Counted from the first letter of the stretch, positions 25,638 to 34,805 are shown. The stretch: 34,805 nt of DNA from Stieleria tagensis (GCF_024129865.1 NZ_JAMYFE010000099.1:1-34805), one strand, 5' to 3'. Notes: generated by a model from the sequence alone, not told the origin. Numbers and translations: made by a program.

Positions 25638-28127
25638 CTAGGATGATTTTACCGGCACACGGCGGGCGTCCACCGGTGTCAGGCGATCATCGTTTTCTAA
25701 ACGGGCTTTGGGATCTGAACCGACGGTGTGTGCCAGCGATCGGCCGAGTCGGCTGGCCATCAGTGAGGGCAACAAGAAAACGTCGCCCAGCAATGCCGCC
25801 AACAGCAGCCCGAACATCAGCAATGCAAATTGGCTGGTCGGAACAAAATCACTGAACCAGTAAACCATCAGCGACAGTCCGCATACCATGGTTGTCTGTA
25901 GCATCGCCCAACCACATTGTGACAATGCCCCATGGGCGGCGCGGATTTGCCCCAGGCCTTGGGCCCGACGCGAACCGAATCGAGACAGCAAATGCACCGT
26001 GTCGTCAACGGCGATCCCCAACGCCACACTGGCCGACATCACCGATCCGATATCCAGCGGCGTTCCACGCAACCCCATCCAACCAAACAGAGCCACGGTG
26101 GGGAACAGGTTTGGGATCATTGCCACCAACCCGCCACGCAGACTTTTTAAAACAAACACCATCACCACCGCGACGACAGCAAACGCCGTTAAAAAACTCC
26201 GGAACAAATCCCCCAGCAATACTTTTTGGGCTTCGTGCACCACAACCGCTGGACCGGTCAGCACAACGTCTGCCGACAAATCATGTTTGCCGGCCTCTTG
26301 TTGAACCACTTCCCGCGCGGTGGCTTCGATCGCGGCCAATGTCACGGAGTAATCGACGCTGTCAGGATCCCACAATCGCAACGTGATACGCCACACTTCT
26401 GATTCGGCATCGCGTGAGATTAAACCGAGATCTCCTAGACCACTTTCGTCGTCGCGAATCATTTCCGCAATCGCAGCGCGAGTCGAACTATCCCGCCATG
26501 ATTTTCCGCTTGGAATCGTCCGCGTAAAACTGACCGCCGACACGGCACCACCGACAGGATCGCTTTGCATTGCGGCAACATGAGCCGCGCGGACGACGGC
26601 AAATCGATCCAGCGGTGAATCTTGTTCGCCAAGTGGCGGGAATTCAACCAGCAACTCAGCAGTGGATGTCGCTCCGACGTGTTCTTCAAACCAGGCGTAC
26701 TCTTGGCGAATGGCACTGTCCGGTTGAAACATCCGCAACAGATTCACCGACGTTTTCAACGATCCGAGGCCCGACGCCAATCCGCCGGCGAACAAAAAGA
26801 AAATGATCAGCGTCGGCCAAGGCCGCGAAAGTCGCATCCGCACGATGCTGTAGATTTTACTGCGGCGTCGTTCCGCAGCCGGTGTCAGGGCTTCCGGTTG
26901 GTGAGGGGCCGGTCCCTTCTGACGAAGTTTTTTTTCCTTCCACTCACGCCCCAAAATCATCGCACCGGGCAACACCAACAGCAACAACAACAACGTTGAC
27001 AACACGCCCACCGAGGCCACGAACCCGAACACACGAATTGGCTCGATACGGACCAGCATCAATGACCCCAGACCAACAACGGTGGTGCCGGTTGCCAAAA
27101 AACAGGGCACGATCCCAGCTCGAATCGCACGTTTAGCCGCTTGGCTGGCGGTCAGTTCCGGAAACTCATGCGAGGCATCAAGAAAGTAATTGCTAAGGTG
27201 GATTCCGGCCGAAATCGTGAGCACAAAGACCAACGGTGGCAACACAATCAACACCGCGTTCATCGGGGTGCCGGTGTAATACACCAGCGCCAGCACCATC
27301 CCTTCGCCGATCACCGCGATTGCCGTGATGGCAATTGTTAGCGGCAGCGAACGCAAACAGATAAAACAGATCAACGCTGCAATCACAGCCGACGGCGGCG
27401 CGAAAACATTGATGCTGCGAATACTCTCGGTATCCACATCGGCACCGTCACGTGGTCCGCCGACGATCGCAATTTGACTGTTTTCGACCTCGGCAACCTC
27501 GGCAATCAATTCACGCATCAACGGCAGCACGGCACGACGATGGGCATGGGCCGGTTCATCAAGCGTGATCACCAAACAGGTTTGATCACCATCGGGGCCG
27601 ACCAAAAAACCCTTTAATCGGGCAATCGCGCTGCGGCGGGACAACGACGATGGCGATGCGGTCATCTTGTCGACCACCGATGCCCCGGATTGAACCTCCA
27701 AAAACGGAGTGCGGCTTTCACAGACGTCCGCAATCGCATCCACCCATGCTGCACCCGGCAACACCGCATCGGTCTGTGGCGAATCCGACGCCGGCGCAGC
27801 AGACGTCGGCGGCTGTGCCGGATCGCTGCCCAAGTGGCTGGACAGCGCATCGAATGCACGCGTCACTTCGCGCAGGCCTTCCGATTCCAAGGTCGCACCG
27901 GGCCAGGAAATCAGCAGCGCATCAGAAACCACAAACCGGCGACACAGTTCATTGAACGCAGCTTTTTCGGAAAGCGTGTCTGGAACCCAATCGATCGGTC
28001 GATTCAGCAGACTGTGGATCGCGGCGTTGGAATGGACGATGGCGGGAATCGCCAGCACTGCCAGCAGGATCGCGCCAGCGGTCATTCGACGCAGGTAGCG
28101 TTGACGGAGTTTCGAATCTTCCCCCAC
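25638..28127 (-). CDS. MMPL/RND-superfamily exporter
   Basis: An 829-residue inner-membrane transporter with the duplicated RND layout. An N-terminal helix (about 15-33) is followed by an extracytoplasmic domain to about residue 235 and a first block of membrane helices (about 238-390; FAPPSAVIAALICFICLRSLPL; VLPPLVFVLTISAGIHLSNYF). A second helix near 435-450 leads to a second soluble domain, and a final helix block carries the MMPL hallmark GIAVDDTVHLLSRFGSRRA. Members export lipids, hopanoids or other hydrophobic compounds using the proton gradient; the substrate is not evident. The start is GTG at 28127 with GGGAG about 9 bases upstream. No membrane-fusion protein or outer-membrane channel is adjacent; the TolC-like gene is 16 kb away. 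Confidence 0.88.
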   Translation of the reverse strand: MGEDSKLRQRYLRRMTAGAILLAVLAIPAIVHSNAAIHSLLNRPIDWVPDTLSEKAAFNELCRRFVVSDALLISWPGATLESEGLREVTRAFDALSSHLGSDPAQPPTSAAPASDSPQTDAVLPGAAWVDAIADVCESRTPFLEVQSGASVVDKMTASPSSLSRRSAIARLKGFLVGPDGDQTCLVITLDEPAHAHRRAVLPLMRELIAEVAEVENSQIAIVGGPRDGADVDTESIRSINVFAPPSAVIAALICFICLRSLPLTIAITAIAVIGEGMVLALVYYTGTPMNAVLIVLPPLVFVLTISAGIHLSNYFLDASHEFPELTASQAAKRAIRAGIVPCFLATGTTVVGLGSLMLVRIEPIRVFGFVASVGVLSTLLLLLLVLPGAMILGREWKEKKLRQKGPAPHQPEALTPAAERRRSKIYSIVRMRLSRPWPTLIIFFLFAGGLASGLGSLKTSVNLLRMFQPDSAIRQEYAWFEEHVGATSTAELLVEFPPLGEQDSPLDRFAVVRAAHVAAMQSDPVGGAVSAVSFTRTIPSGKSWRDSSTRAAIAEMIRDDESGLGDLGLISRDAESEVWRITLRLWDPDSVDYSVTLAAIEATAREVVQQEAGKHDLSADVVLTGPAVVVHEAQKVLLGDLFRSFLTAFAVVAVVMVFVLKSLRGGLVAMIPNLFPTVALFGWMGLRGTPLDIGSVMSASVALGIAVDDTVHLLSRFGSRRAQGLGQIRAAHGALSQCGWAMLQTTMVCGLSLMVYWFSDFVPTSQFALLMFGLLLAALLGDVFLLPSLMASRLGRSLAHTVGSDPKARLENDDRLTPVDARRVPVKSS

Positions 28128-28326
28128 GCGTTACATCTCCCTCGAACGCGGAATCGGTTGGACCAGCAAGCTTCTGCTGCATTGCTTTATAGCCGACCGA
28201 GGTCTCCTACGGCAGGACGCGATGAATCCAGATCCCATCTGACCAGGCCCTACACTGTTCGGTTTGCTAAACTGCAGCGGTTGTTCCTAGCAGTCCCCCC
28301 CTAATTGATGACGATTTTGACCCGCG

Positions 28327-29574
28327 ATGAAAATGAAGTCTGCATACGATTGCGTTGTGATTGGTGCCGGACCGGCCGGTGGTAGTGCAGCGTCGATCAC
28401 TGCCGAAGGTGGCTTGGACACGTTGTTGATCGAACGTGAACGCATCCCGCGGTTCCATGTCGGCGAATCGCTGATGCCCGAATCGTATTGGCCGTTGCAC
28501 CGATTGGGGCTGACCGAGCGTGTTTTGTCAGCCGGTTGGCAGGTCAAAAAAAGCGTTCAATTTGTGACGCATCGCGGCAACGAATCCGCACCCTTCTTTT
28601 TCCGCCAACACGATCCGCGCGATTGCAGTGATACCTGGCAAGTCGAACGCAGCGAATTCGACAAAATGTTGTACGATCGGGCAGCTGAATTGGGGGCGGA
28701 TTGCTACGACCAAACTCGATTGACCGATGTGTTGTTTGATGACGCGGGCCGCACCACCGGCGTCACCGTAAAAGATGCTGAGGGCCAGTCACACCAAATT
28801 CAATGCAAAGTGGTGATCGATGCGACCGGCCAGCAATCCTTTCTGGCCAATAAACTGGGATTGGTCCGAGTCGACCCCCATCTGAAAAAGGCGGCCATCT
28901 GGGGCTACTATCGCGACGCCGTCCGCGGCGAAGGGGATAACGAAGGCGCTACGATTATCCTGCAAACCGAAACCAAAGATTCCTGGTTTTGGTTCATCCC
29001 GCAATCGCGTGGTATCTCCAGCATCGGCTGTGTCGGTGACACCGCTTACCTGTTGAAAGGCCGTGGAACCCCCGAACAAATTTTCATGGAAGAACTGGCC
29101 AAGTGCCCCGGATTGATCACGCGATTGGAAAATGCGACCCGATTGGGCGAGATTCGGACCGCCAAAGAGTTTTCCTACACCACCTCCCAACATGCCGGTG
29201 ACGGCTGGGTGCTGGTCGGCGACGCGTTCGGTTTTATTGATCCCGTCTATTCGTCCGGCGTCTACTTTGCCCTCGATATGGGGGTTCGTGCCGGCGAGGC
29301 GGTGCTCGCTGGATTCCAAGCAAACGATTTGTCGGCGCAGCGTCTGGGCAGTTGGGTCGACGAATTCAAGCAGGGCGCAAAATGGTTGCGAAAACTAGTC
29401 GACGCGTTCTACACCAAGGAATTCAGCATCGGCCGGTTTATGAAAGAGCACCCCGAACATCGAAGCAATGTTACAAACCTGTTGATCGGACGCATCTTTG
29501 AACAAGATTCCGAGCAACTGTTTAAGGACATGGAACGATCGATCGAGAAAGCCAAATTGGCGATGGCGAACTGA
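28327..29574 (+). CDS. FAD-dependent oxidoreductase, flavin-dependent-halogenase-like
   Basis: A 415-residue group A flavoprotein. It has the dinucleotide-binding GAGPAG (13-18), GESLMP (46-51), the WQVKKSVQF segment (71-79) and WFWFIP (220-225). VLVGDAFGFIDPVYSSGV (295-312) binds the flavin. GES(L)xP, a lysine in that segment, WxWxIP and DPxxSSG are the pattern of flavin-dependent halogenases. Geranylgeranyl reductases share much of it but have YxWxFP. Halogenase-like is therefore the best reading, with reductase or hydroxylase as alternatives. ATGs occur at 28327 and 28333 without a clear ribosome-binding site. It stands 199 bases before kdsD. No flavin reductase or biosynthetic cluster is visible. 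Confidence 0.83.
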   Translation: MKMKSAYDCVVIGAGPAGGSAASITAEGGLDTLLIERERIPRFHVGESLMPESYWPLHRLGLTERVLSAGWQVKKSVQFVTHRGNESAPFFFRQHDPRDCSDTWQVERSEFDKMLYDRAAELGADCYDQTRLTDVLFDDAGRTTGVTVKDAEGQSHQIQCKVVIDATGQQSFLANKLGLVRVDPHLKKAAIWGYYRDAVRGEGDNEGATIILQTETKDSWFWFIPQSRGISSIGCVGDTAYLLKGRGTPEQIFMEELAKCPGLITRLENATRLGEIRTAKEFSYTTSQHAGDGWVLVGDAFGFIDPVYSSGVYFALDMGVRAGEAVLAGFQANDLSAQRLGSWVDEFKQGAKWLRKLVDAFYTKEFSIGRFMKEHPEHRSNVTNLLIGRIFEQDSEQLFKDMERSIEKAKLAMAN

Positions 29575-29773
29575 AACAGACCGCGTTTCTCGATTTGCTA
29601 TCACGCCCAGCGGAGTCGGCTGACCCCGCGATTGGCAACCGGGCTGACCTTTCGCTGCCAAGCTGGCGTTGACTAGGATTGCCGGCGGCCGCCCCGGTGC
29701 CTCTCGTTTTGGTGTTGCGGCAGCCCGGTTGATGGAGAACCGGTCATCTCAAACTCGGCTTGGAAGGATCCCC

Positions 29774-30865
29774 GTGTCTGCCGCATTACCCCTGCCCCCG
29801 AACCAACCTCCCCACGAGGCGGGTTCCGGTTTGCCTGAAACGCTGCTCGAGCGGCTTCGTTTGATTCGCCAGACGGTTGCGACCGAAGCCGCCGCGCTGC
29901 AGCGAGCGTCGCAGGTGATTGGCCCCTCGGCTGTCCGCGCGGCCGAGCTCTCCGCGGCCTGCAGCGGCAGTGTGGTCGTGACCGGCGTCGGAAAGGCCGG
30001 ATTGGTCGGCCAGAAACTGGTCGCCACACTGGCCAGCACAGGAACGCCCGCCCATTTTCTGCACCCCACCGAAGCGATCCACGGTGATTTTGGCCGAGTC
30101 AAACACGATGATTTGGTTTGGGCACTGTCCAATTCCGGTCGCAGCGCAGAAGTCACACAAATCGCCGCGCAACTGGCCAGCCAGGGTTCGGGACTGGTGT
30201 CTTTCACCGCCGACGAAGACAACCCGTTGGCCGAGGCGGCGGACTGCAACGTGGTGTTTGGGCGTCACCCGGAAGCCTGCCCGCACGGTTTGGCACCCAC
30301 CAGCAGCACTTCGGTGATGATGGCCGTCGGCGACGCGGTGGCATTGTTGGCTAGCCAAATCCGCCAATTCACTCCGCGTGATTTTGCCCAGTTTCATCCC
30401 GGCGGTGCTCTGGGCCGAAAGCTGTCAACCGTCGGCCAACTGATGCGTCCGATCGCATCCTGCCGGATTTCCCCACAGTCGCTGACGATTCGCGACTGCA
30501 TGGTATCCAGCTCCATATCCGGCCGTCGCAGCGGTGCGGTGATGTTGATCGACGACGACGGCTCGTTGACCGGCATCTTCACCGACAGCGATTTGGCGCG
30601 GCTGTTGGAATCCCGCTGCGAAGATGCATTTGATTCGATCATCCAATCAAAGATGACCCGCGAACCCCATCGTGTGACCAGCGACACGCTGTTGACCGAA
30701 GCGATCGCGCTGCTCAGTCGTCTGCGGATCAGCGAACTGCCGGTCGTCGATCAAAACGGCAAACCGGTTGGCATGATCGACATCACCGACCTGATCGCCC
30801 TTGGCGAGGTCACCCCACCAGAGACAGACCGCCCGGATCGTCCCACCATCCCGATTTCATCTTAG
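29774..30865 (+). CDS. kdsD: Arabinose-5-phosphate isomerase (KpsF/GutQ family)
   Basis: Interconverts ribulose-5-phosphate and arabinose-5-phosphate, the first committed step to Kdo for LPS. The 363-residue protein has an N-terminal SIS domain (about 50-190) with the signature VVVTGVGKAGLVGQKLVATLASTGTPAHFLHPTEAIHGD (67-105, with H97 and H103) and SNSGRSAEV (119-127). Two CBS domains (about 235-345) follow, as in E. coli KdsD. The frame is open from 29669, but the GTG at 29774 has a strong GGAAGG 6 bases upstream and is the better start. kdsC begins 5 bases after its stop, so the two are co-transcribed. The pairing makes the Kdo role more likely than a GutQ-like one. Confidence 0.92.
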   Translation: MSAALPLPPNQPPHEAGSGLPETLLERLRLIRQTVATEAAALQRASQVIGPSAVRAAELSAACSGSVVVTGVGKAGLVGQKLVATLASTGTPAHFLHPTEAIHGDFGRVKHDDLVWALSNSGRSAEVTQIAAQLASQGSGLVSFTADEDNPLAEAADCNVVFGRHPEACPHGLAPTSSTSVMMAVGDAVALLASQIRQFTPRDFAQFHPGGALGRKLSTVGQLMRPIASCRISPQSLTIRDCMVSSSISGRRSGAVMLIDDDGSLTGIFTDSDLARLLESRCEDAFDSIIQSKMTREPHRVTSDTLLTEAIALLSRLRISELPVVDQNGKPVGMIDITDLIALGEVTPPETDRPDRPTIPISS

Positions 30866-30870
30866 ACCCT

Positions 30871-31395
30871 ATGCCCGTCCAGCTTCGATCCGATAGCGCC
30901 CTGGCGCAACCCATTCGCTGCATCCTGTCGGATGTGGACGGTGTGATGACCGATGGCCGCATCATCTACGATTCGGCTGGTGTGGAAAGCAAGCAGTTCC
31001 ATGTCCGCGACGGGCTGGGGATCAAACTGTGGATGCAAGCCGGATTTGAGTTCGCGATTATCACCGCCCGCAACAGTCCGATGGTGGATCGCCGCGCGGG
31101 CGAATTAGGAATCCAGCATGTTTCGCAAGGCAGCGGAAACAAGCTGCAACGCGCCCAACAAATTTTGACTCAAATCGATTGTGACCTGTCACAAGTTTGT
31201 TATGTCGGCGACGACCTGCCGGACATTTGTGTGATGCAGCAAGCGGGATTGGCCGTAGCGCCAGCCGATGCAGCGACGGATGCCCGCGAAGCGGCTCACT
31301 GGGTCCTGCACCAGCGCGGTGGTCAGGGTGCCGTCCGCGAAGTCGTGGAACGTCTGCTACGAGCCAAGGATTGCTGGAATCCAGCTGGGATTTAA
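30871..31395 (+). CDS. kdsC: 3-deoxy-D-manno-octulosonate 8-phosphate phosphatase
   Basis: Removes phosphate from Kdo-8-phosphate in LPS core synthesis. It is a HAD-superfamily enzyme of 174 residues, the usual KdsC size, without a cap domain. Motif 1 is SDVDGVMTDG (20-29; nucleophile D21, acid D23). RDGLGIKLWMQAGFEFAIITARNS carries motif 2, and CYVGDDLPDICVMQQAGLAVAPADA carries the Mg-binding motif 4. The ATG lies 5 bases after the kdsD stop; no separate ribosome-binding site is obvious. The next gene starts 2 bases after its stop. Confidence 0.94.
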   Translation: MPVQLRSDSALAQPIRCILSDVDGVMTDGRIIYDSAGVESKQFHVRDGLGIKLWMQAGFEFAIITARNSPMVDRRAGELGIQHVSQGSGNKLQRAQQILTQIDCDLSQVCYVGDDLPDICVMQQAGLAVAPADAATDAREAAHWVLHQRGGQGAVREVVERLLRAKDCWNPAGI

Positions 31396-31397
31396 CT

Positions 31398-34300
31398 TTG
31401 AAGATCAGTCGCAACCGTCGCAACTATTTGACCGCTCTGTGCGTGATGACGCTCTGCGCTGGCGCGTACCGTGTCGCCGCGTCACAGTTGTTGAAGGTCC
31501 CCAAGGTGACGATCGTCGCCCCGCGACCGCCGACTGAAAAACCAGAGCTGAAACAGGGATTGGCTGATCTGTTTCCGGCCGATGCCTGGCAGCGCGGTGA
31601 TTGCAAACGATTGCTGACCAGCAACGGTGCCCTGCTGTGCAAGGAACTGCGCCAGATCTCCGAAGACCGTTGGCGTCTGGAACCGCTGACGATCGTCATC
31701 GGCCGCGGACTGTCCGACGACGACGCCGATGCACCGATCGTCTTGACCGCGCCCGAGGGCGCAGAAATTCAGTTCGCGCAGTCGCTGGACATGATCGGTG
31801 GCAATGCCCCGCCGATCAAAATGGGCCGCATGATTGGCGACGTCGTGATCGAACGGGTGAATGCGGAAAAGCCCAGTGAGAAAATGAGGGTCGAAACACA
31901 AAATGTGCGGATCGACAATCAAAAGGTCTGGACGACCGAGAGGATCACGATGCAGGTCGGTGATGCCGAACTGCGTGGACGTGACATGACGATCTACCTG
32001 GCCTCGTCCGCCGCGTCGGCGACCAAAGCGAAAACGCCGGCAACGATCCTGGATCGCATGGACCTCGTCTACTTGGAAGAACTGCGCATCCCGCTGAATC
32101 AAGATTCCTTGGATGCTCGCAAACCGCGACGGATCGGATCCACCGCCCAGCCGGCTGATCAGCCGACCGATCACGGCGTGGTTTCGATCCGCTGCAAAAA
32201 TGGCATGGTGTATGACTTTGCACTCGACCGTCTGTCGCTACGCGAATCGATTGTGATGTCCCGATCGGTGGAAGACCAAGTCGTCGACCGGTTTGATTGC
32301 GATACCTTGGATCTGGTGCTTCGCGATCCGGCCAACCGAACGCTCGTCCGCCGCAGTCCGCTGGACTGGATCGATCGGGTCCGCGCGACCGGCAAACCGG
32401 CGATGATCAATTTGTCGACCTATGACTTGCAACTGGCCGCCGAGAGCATCGAATTTGATGCCGTCGGCGGATTGCTGCGTGCCGAAAGCGACACCGACGA
32501 GAGTACACCGGGCGCTAGCCAACAGGGTGTGCAGATTCGTCGCGGCAACGTCCAGGCACACCTTGCACGACTGGCCTATCAGTTCAACCCCGATGCACCC
32601 AAAGAAATCGGAACCATTGATGCCATGGGCGCAGGCCTGGTCACGATCAATGACCCCGCATTTGCCCTGCGTCACCTGCAATGGACCGAAGGTTTCAATC
32701 TAGAACCACTTAGCCGCGCGACGGTTGATGCGGTCAAACAAAAACAGGAACAAAGCAAGTTGGGGCTGCGAATCGATGGCGCTGTCGAAGCCCGCCTAGC
32801 CGATGGCGGTGTGATCCAAGCCGGATCGATCGAAGGCGTTTTGAAACCGCACTATGTGGATGAACCGACCGGCCATGATCTGGCATCGACCTCCGATTCC
32901 ATTTCACCTCCCCAGCCCGAGACGGAATCCAAGCTGACGTTGATCCCCGAAGTCTTTCATGCCAGCAACGCGGTCTCGATCAATTCCAATCAGATCCTGG
33001 CCAATATGAATCAACTCAGTTTGTATTTTGAACAGGCCGCCGATCTGGCCAATCGCGCCCCGTCGGCCAACCTGATGAGCGGATCGCCGGGACAATCACG
33101 TCCCAAACCCAAAGGGATCCTGGCCGGTCTGGTCAGTCAACCGGAATCGACCGATCAGCTGCGGACTCCCGTGGCACGTCCACGTCCGACCCTCTCAGGC
33201 GATCTCGTGTCTGCCCTGCTGTTGCTGACACCACACGGGATCGAGGCCAAAGATCTAAGCATCAATGGCAACGTGTTCGTCAAACACCAGGTCGAATCCG
33301 GCACGCAAGTCTTGCCCGTTGAAATGAACGGCGACTCGCTGCGTCTGCAGGGCATTGCAGCTTCCCAGGCGTCCGGGCGCAACTACTTACAACTCGGCAG
33401 TGGTCCCCAGTCGCCGGCACGACTGAAAATGGGTGACGGGTTTTTCGTCGGACCCATGATCAAGGTTTGGCCAAACGAAAACGTGGTCCAGGTCAGCGGG
33501 GCCGGAGAGCTCAAAATCCCGACCGAGATGCTGCCGACCAAGTCACGCTCCAACGTCACGCAGCAGCCCGACCGAGGCTCAAAACTGGAATGGGTCAGCG
33601 CACCGCATTGCCGCTGGGGTGGTGAGATGCAATTCGATGGTCAATATGCGGAGATCACCGGCGGCGTGCAAATCGACACCGAATTAATCAATGGTGACGA
33701 ACCCTGGACGGCAACGATGACCGGTGACGCGATGGAGATTGCACTGACCCATCCGGTTGAACTGCTCGATCGAACCACGATGGCAGCCGCCGAAATCGCG
33801 ACAATCAATTTGGTGCAATTGAACCGACAACCAGTCACTGTCCGCGCCGAACAACTTGCCGTTGATCAAACCCCCAAAGCACGACACTTGATCACAGCCA
33901 ACCGCCTGGAGTTCACCCCCGGCGCAGGCGGCCAATTTCGTGGCCTTGGCCCCGGATGGTATCGAGGTTGGTTGCTGACAAACCAAAGCAATTCGATTCT
34001 GTCGGCCGATGTCGCGGTGACGGAAAATCGCGGACGCCAAGTCCTGCAGGGAGTGCACCTGACGTTCCGGGAAGAATTGCAGGGCGACTTGGAAAACGAA
34101 ACCTTGGCGTTCACCGGTGGCGTCCGCAGTGGCGTTCGTAAACTTCAGTCCTGGGACGAAGTCGTGGACGTAGACCAAATGCAGCGTCTGGCGGTCGGTG
34201 AAATGACGATGGATTGCCAGCGACTTCAGTTCGGAATCACACCCGGCGTTCCCGATGATCTGCGGCGTCTGCCGGGGATGCCCACCCCTTGGGAAATGAT

Positions 34301-34565
34301 CGCCCAAGACGGAGTGATTGTGCGGAGCAACACTGCCGAGCGGGGCTTGATCCAAGGCAACGCGTCGCGCGCCTCCTACGTCTCCAAACAATCTCGATTG
34401 TTGATCGAAGGCTCCGCACAACGAAGTGCGATGGTCAAACAAACGCTTCCCAGTGGCGAACAGGGCTTCCAAATGCGGATGCCACGACTGGCAATCAATC
34501 TGAAGACCTACGAGACAGAAATGATCATGGAAGACGCCCAGATCGACCGCCTGCCGCAACGCTGA
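31398..34565 (+). CDS. Giant LptC/LptA(OstA)-like protein
   Basis: A 1055-residue protein with one N-terminal membrane anchor (about 10-30). The N-terminal domain (about 40-210) resembles LptC: an APEGAEI strand, then IGDVVIERVN, MRVETQNVRIDNQKVWTTERI and ELRGRDMTIYLA. Further along are stretches resembling LptA/OstA beta-strands (VVSIRCKNGMVYDFALDRLS, about 258; SINGNVFVKH, about 620; MQFDGQYAEITGGVQI, about 745; LENETLAFTGGVRSGVRK, about 898). Between them are charged linkers. E. coli LptC has 191 residues. The frame is open upstream inside kdsC, but a TTG at 31398, two bases after the kdsC stop, begins right before a basic-then-hydrophobic anchor. The position after kdsD-kdsC matches lptC in proteobacteria. 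The assignment rests on synteny and strand pattern, not on a search. Confidence 0.65.
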   Translation: MKISRNRRNYLTALCVMTLCAGAYRVAASQLLKVPKVTIVAPRPPTEKPELKQGLADLFPADAWQRGDCKRLLTSNGALLCKELRQISEDRWRLEPLTIVIGRGLSDDDADAPIVLTAPEGAEIQFAQSLDMIGGNAPPIKMGRMIGDVVIERVNAEKPSEKMRVETQNVRIDNQKVWTTERITMQVGDAELRGRDMTIYLASSAASATKAKTPATILDRMDLVYLEELRIPLNQDSLDARKPRRIGSTAQPADQPTDHGVVSIRCKNGMVYDFALDRLSLRESIVMSRSVEDQVVDRFDCDTLDLVLRDPANRTLVRRSPLDWIDRVRATGKPAMINLSTYDLQLAAESIEFDAVGGLLRAESDTDESTPGASQQGVQIRRGNVQAHLARLAYQFNPDAPKEIGTIDAMGAGLVTINDPAFALRHLQWTEGFNLEPLSRATVDAVKQKQEQSKLGLRIDGAVEARLADGGVIQAGSIEGVLKPHYVDEPTGHDLASTSDSISPPQPETESKLTLIPEVFHASNAVSINSNQILANMNQLSLYFEQAADLANRAPSANLMSGSPGQSRPKPKGILAGLVSQPESTDQLRTPVARPRPTLSGDLVSALLLLTPHGIEAKDLSINGNVFVKHQVESGTQVLPVEMNGDSLRLQGIAASQASGRNYLQLGSGPQSPARLKMGDGFFVGPMIKVWPNENVVQVSGAGELKIPTEMLPTKSRSNVTQQPDRGSKLEWVSAPHCRWGGEMQFDGQYAEITGGVQIDTELINGDEPWTATMTGDAMEIALTHPVELLDRTTMAAAEIATINLVQLNRQPVTVRAEQLAVDQTPKARHLITANRLEFTPGAGGQFRGLGPGWYRGWLLTNQSNSILSADVAVTENRGRQVLQGVHLTFREELQGDLENETLAFTGGVRSGVRKLQSWDEVVDVDQMQRLAVGEMTMDCQRLQFGITPGVPDDLRRLPGMPTPWEMIAQDGVIVRSNTAERGLIQGNASRASYVSKQSRLLIEGSAQRSAMVKQTLPSGEQGFQMRMPRLAINLKTYETEMIMEDAQIDRLPQR

Positions 34566-34654
34566 TCCAATCTGCAACGATCATTCGCTGCAATCCAGAT
34601 TCGCCGTTGAGACGTTTCGAAGCCAGCGTTCGCGGGCGAGGACTTGGTTTTTTC

Positions 34655-34729
34655 AACCCGACGCGTGACAGCTATCGATCTAGTCTTCGAAGGCAAATCA
34701 GCATGAAAATGGTAACCCGAAGCGTGAGT
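34655..34729. repeat. Pair of AACCCGA(C/A)GCGTGA half-elements
   Basis: AACCCGACGCGTGA (34655) and AACCCGAAGCGTGAG (34714) are direct copies sharing the AACCCGACG core with the long inverted repeat at 25491-25552. They are half-sites of a dispersed palindromic family in the gap after the giant Lpt-like gene. No complete hairpin is seen. Confidence 0.5.
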
Positions 34730-34805
34730 TTTGAAGTTGCGCTAAACAGCCTCTTCAACTCAAACGACTCAGCGATTTGCCGCTTCGATCTCTGTACTCT
34801 CCCGC

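Noticed and set aside
29669-29773. Upstream extension of kdsD to a TTG at 29669
   Set aside because: The GTG at 29774 has GGAAGG at ideal spacing and gives the normal family length; the extension has no conserved features.

Overview
The window reads as a chromosomal fragment of a planctomycete, most likely a Pirellulaceae member close to Rhodopirellula. This is inferred from gene content. There is a DUF1559 prepilin-like protein with an H-x9-DG C-terminus, a TatC with a very long first periplasmic loop, an ECF sigma factor next to a VWA/YfbK protein, an RTX-type repeat protein, a kdsD-kdsC cluster, frequent GTG/TTG starts, and many short palindromic repeats in the gaps. I see no rRNA, tRNA, CRISPR array, transposase or phage gene.

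Layout. 1-636: the 3' end of an RTX/heptad-repeat protein, convergent with tatC (683-1786, minus). 2054-3025: a type I mannose-6-phosphate isomerase. 3084-4325 (minus): the DUF1559 protein. 4443-5000: a repeat-filled gap. 5126-6244: a NifS/IscS-like PLP enzyme lacking the persulfide cysteine. 6345-9449 (minus): a very long TolC-like outer-membrane protein with a poly-glycine tract. 9859-11280: a membrane-anchored coiled-coil protein of unknown function. 11420-11893 (minus): a two-CBS protein. 12214-12693: a small unknown protein with a CRP-like palindrome just upstream. 12721-15104 (minus): folC followed by a 4'-phosphopantetheinyl transferase that starts at TTG behind an SD inside the end of folC. 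15676-20584: an overlapping three-gene operon (ABC ATPase, permease, membrane-anchored accessory protein). 20914-22074 (minus): a DegT-family aminotransferase. 22399-25458: ECF sigma factor plus VWA protein. 25638-28127 (minus): an MMPL/RND-type exporter. 28327-29574: a halogenase-like flavoprotein. 29774-34565: kdsD, kdsC and a giant LptC/LptA-like protein.

How the genes work together. Several concern the envelope: Tat export, mannose and amino-sugar supply (ManA, DegT family), Kdo synthesis (KdsD, KdsC) and probable LPS transport (the LptC-like giant), an outer-membrane channel, an RND pump and an ABC exporter. The kdsD-kdsC-lptC order matches the classical proteobacterial LPS cluster. The sigma-VWA pair looks like a regulator with its membrane-bound partner.

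The gaps carry a recurring set of palindromic elements. One 154-bp tandemly duplicated element (20591-20886) holds several predicted hairpins. A truncated inverted copy lies at 25581-25605, and its end module also occurs twice at about 4704-4927. The most unusual items are the giant LPS-transport-like protein, the desulfurase without its catalytic cysteine, the multi-hairpin repeat family and the halogenase-like flavoenzyme. Functions are assigned by reading motifs by eye; no database search was possible.
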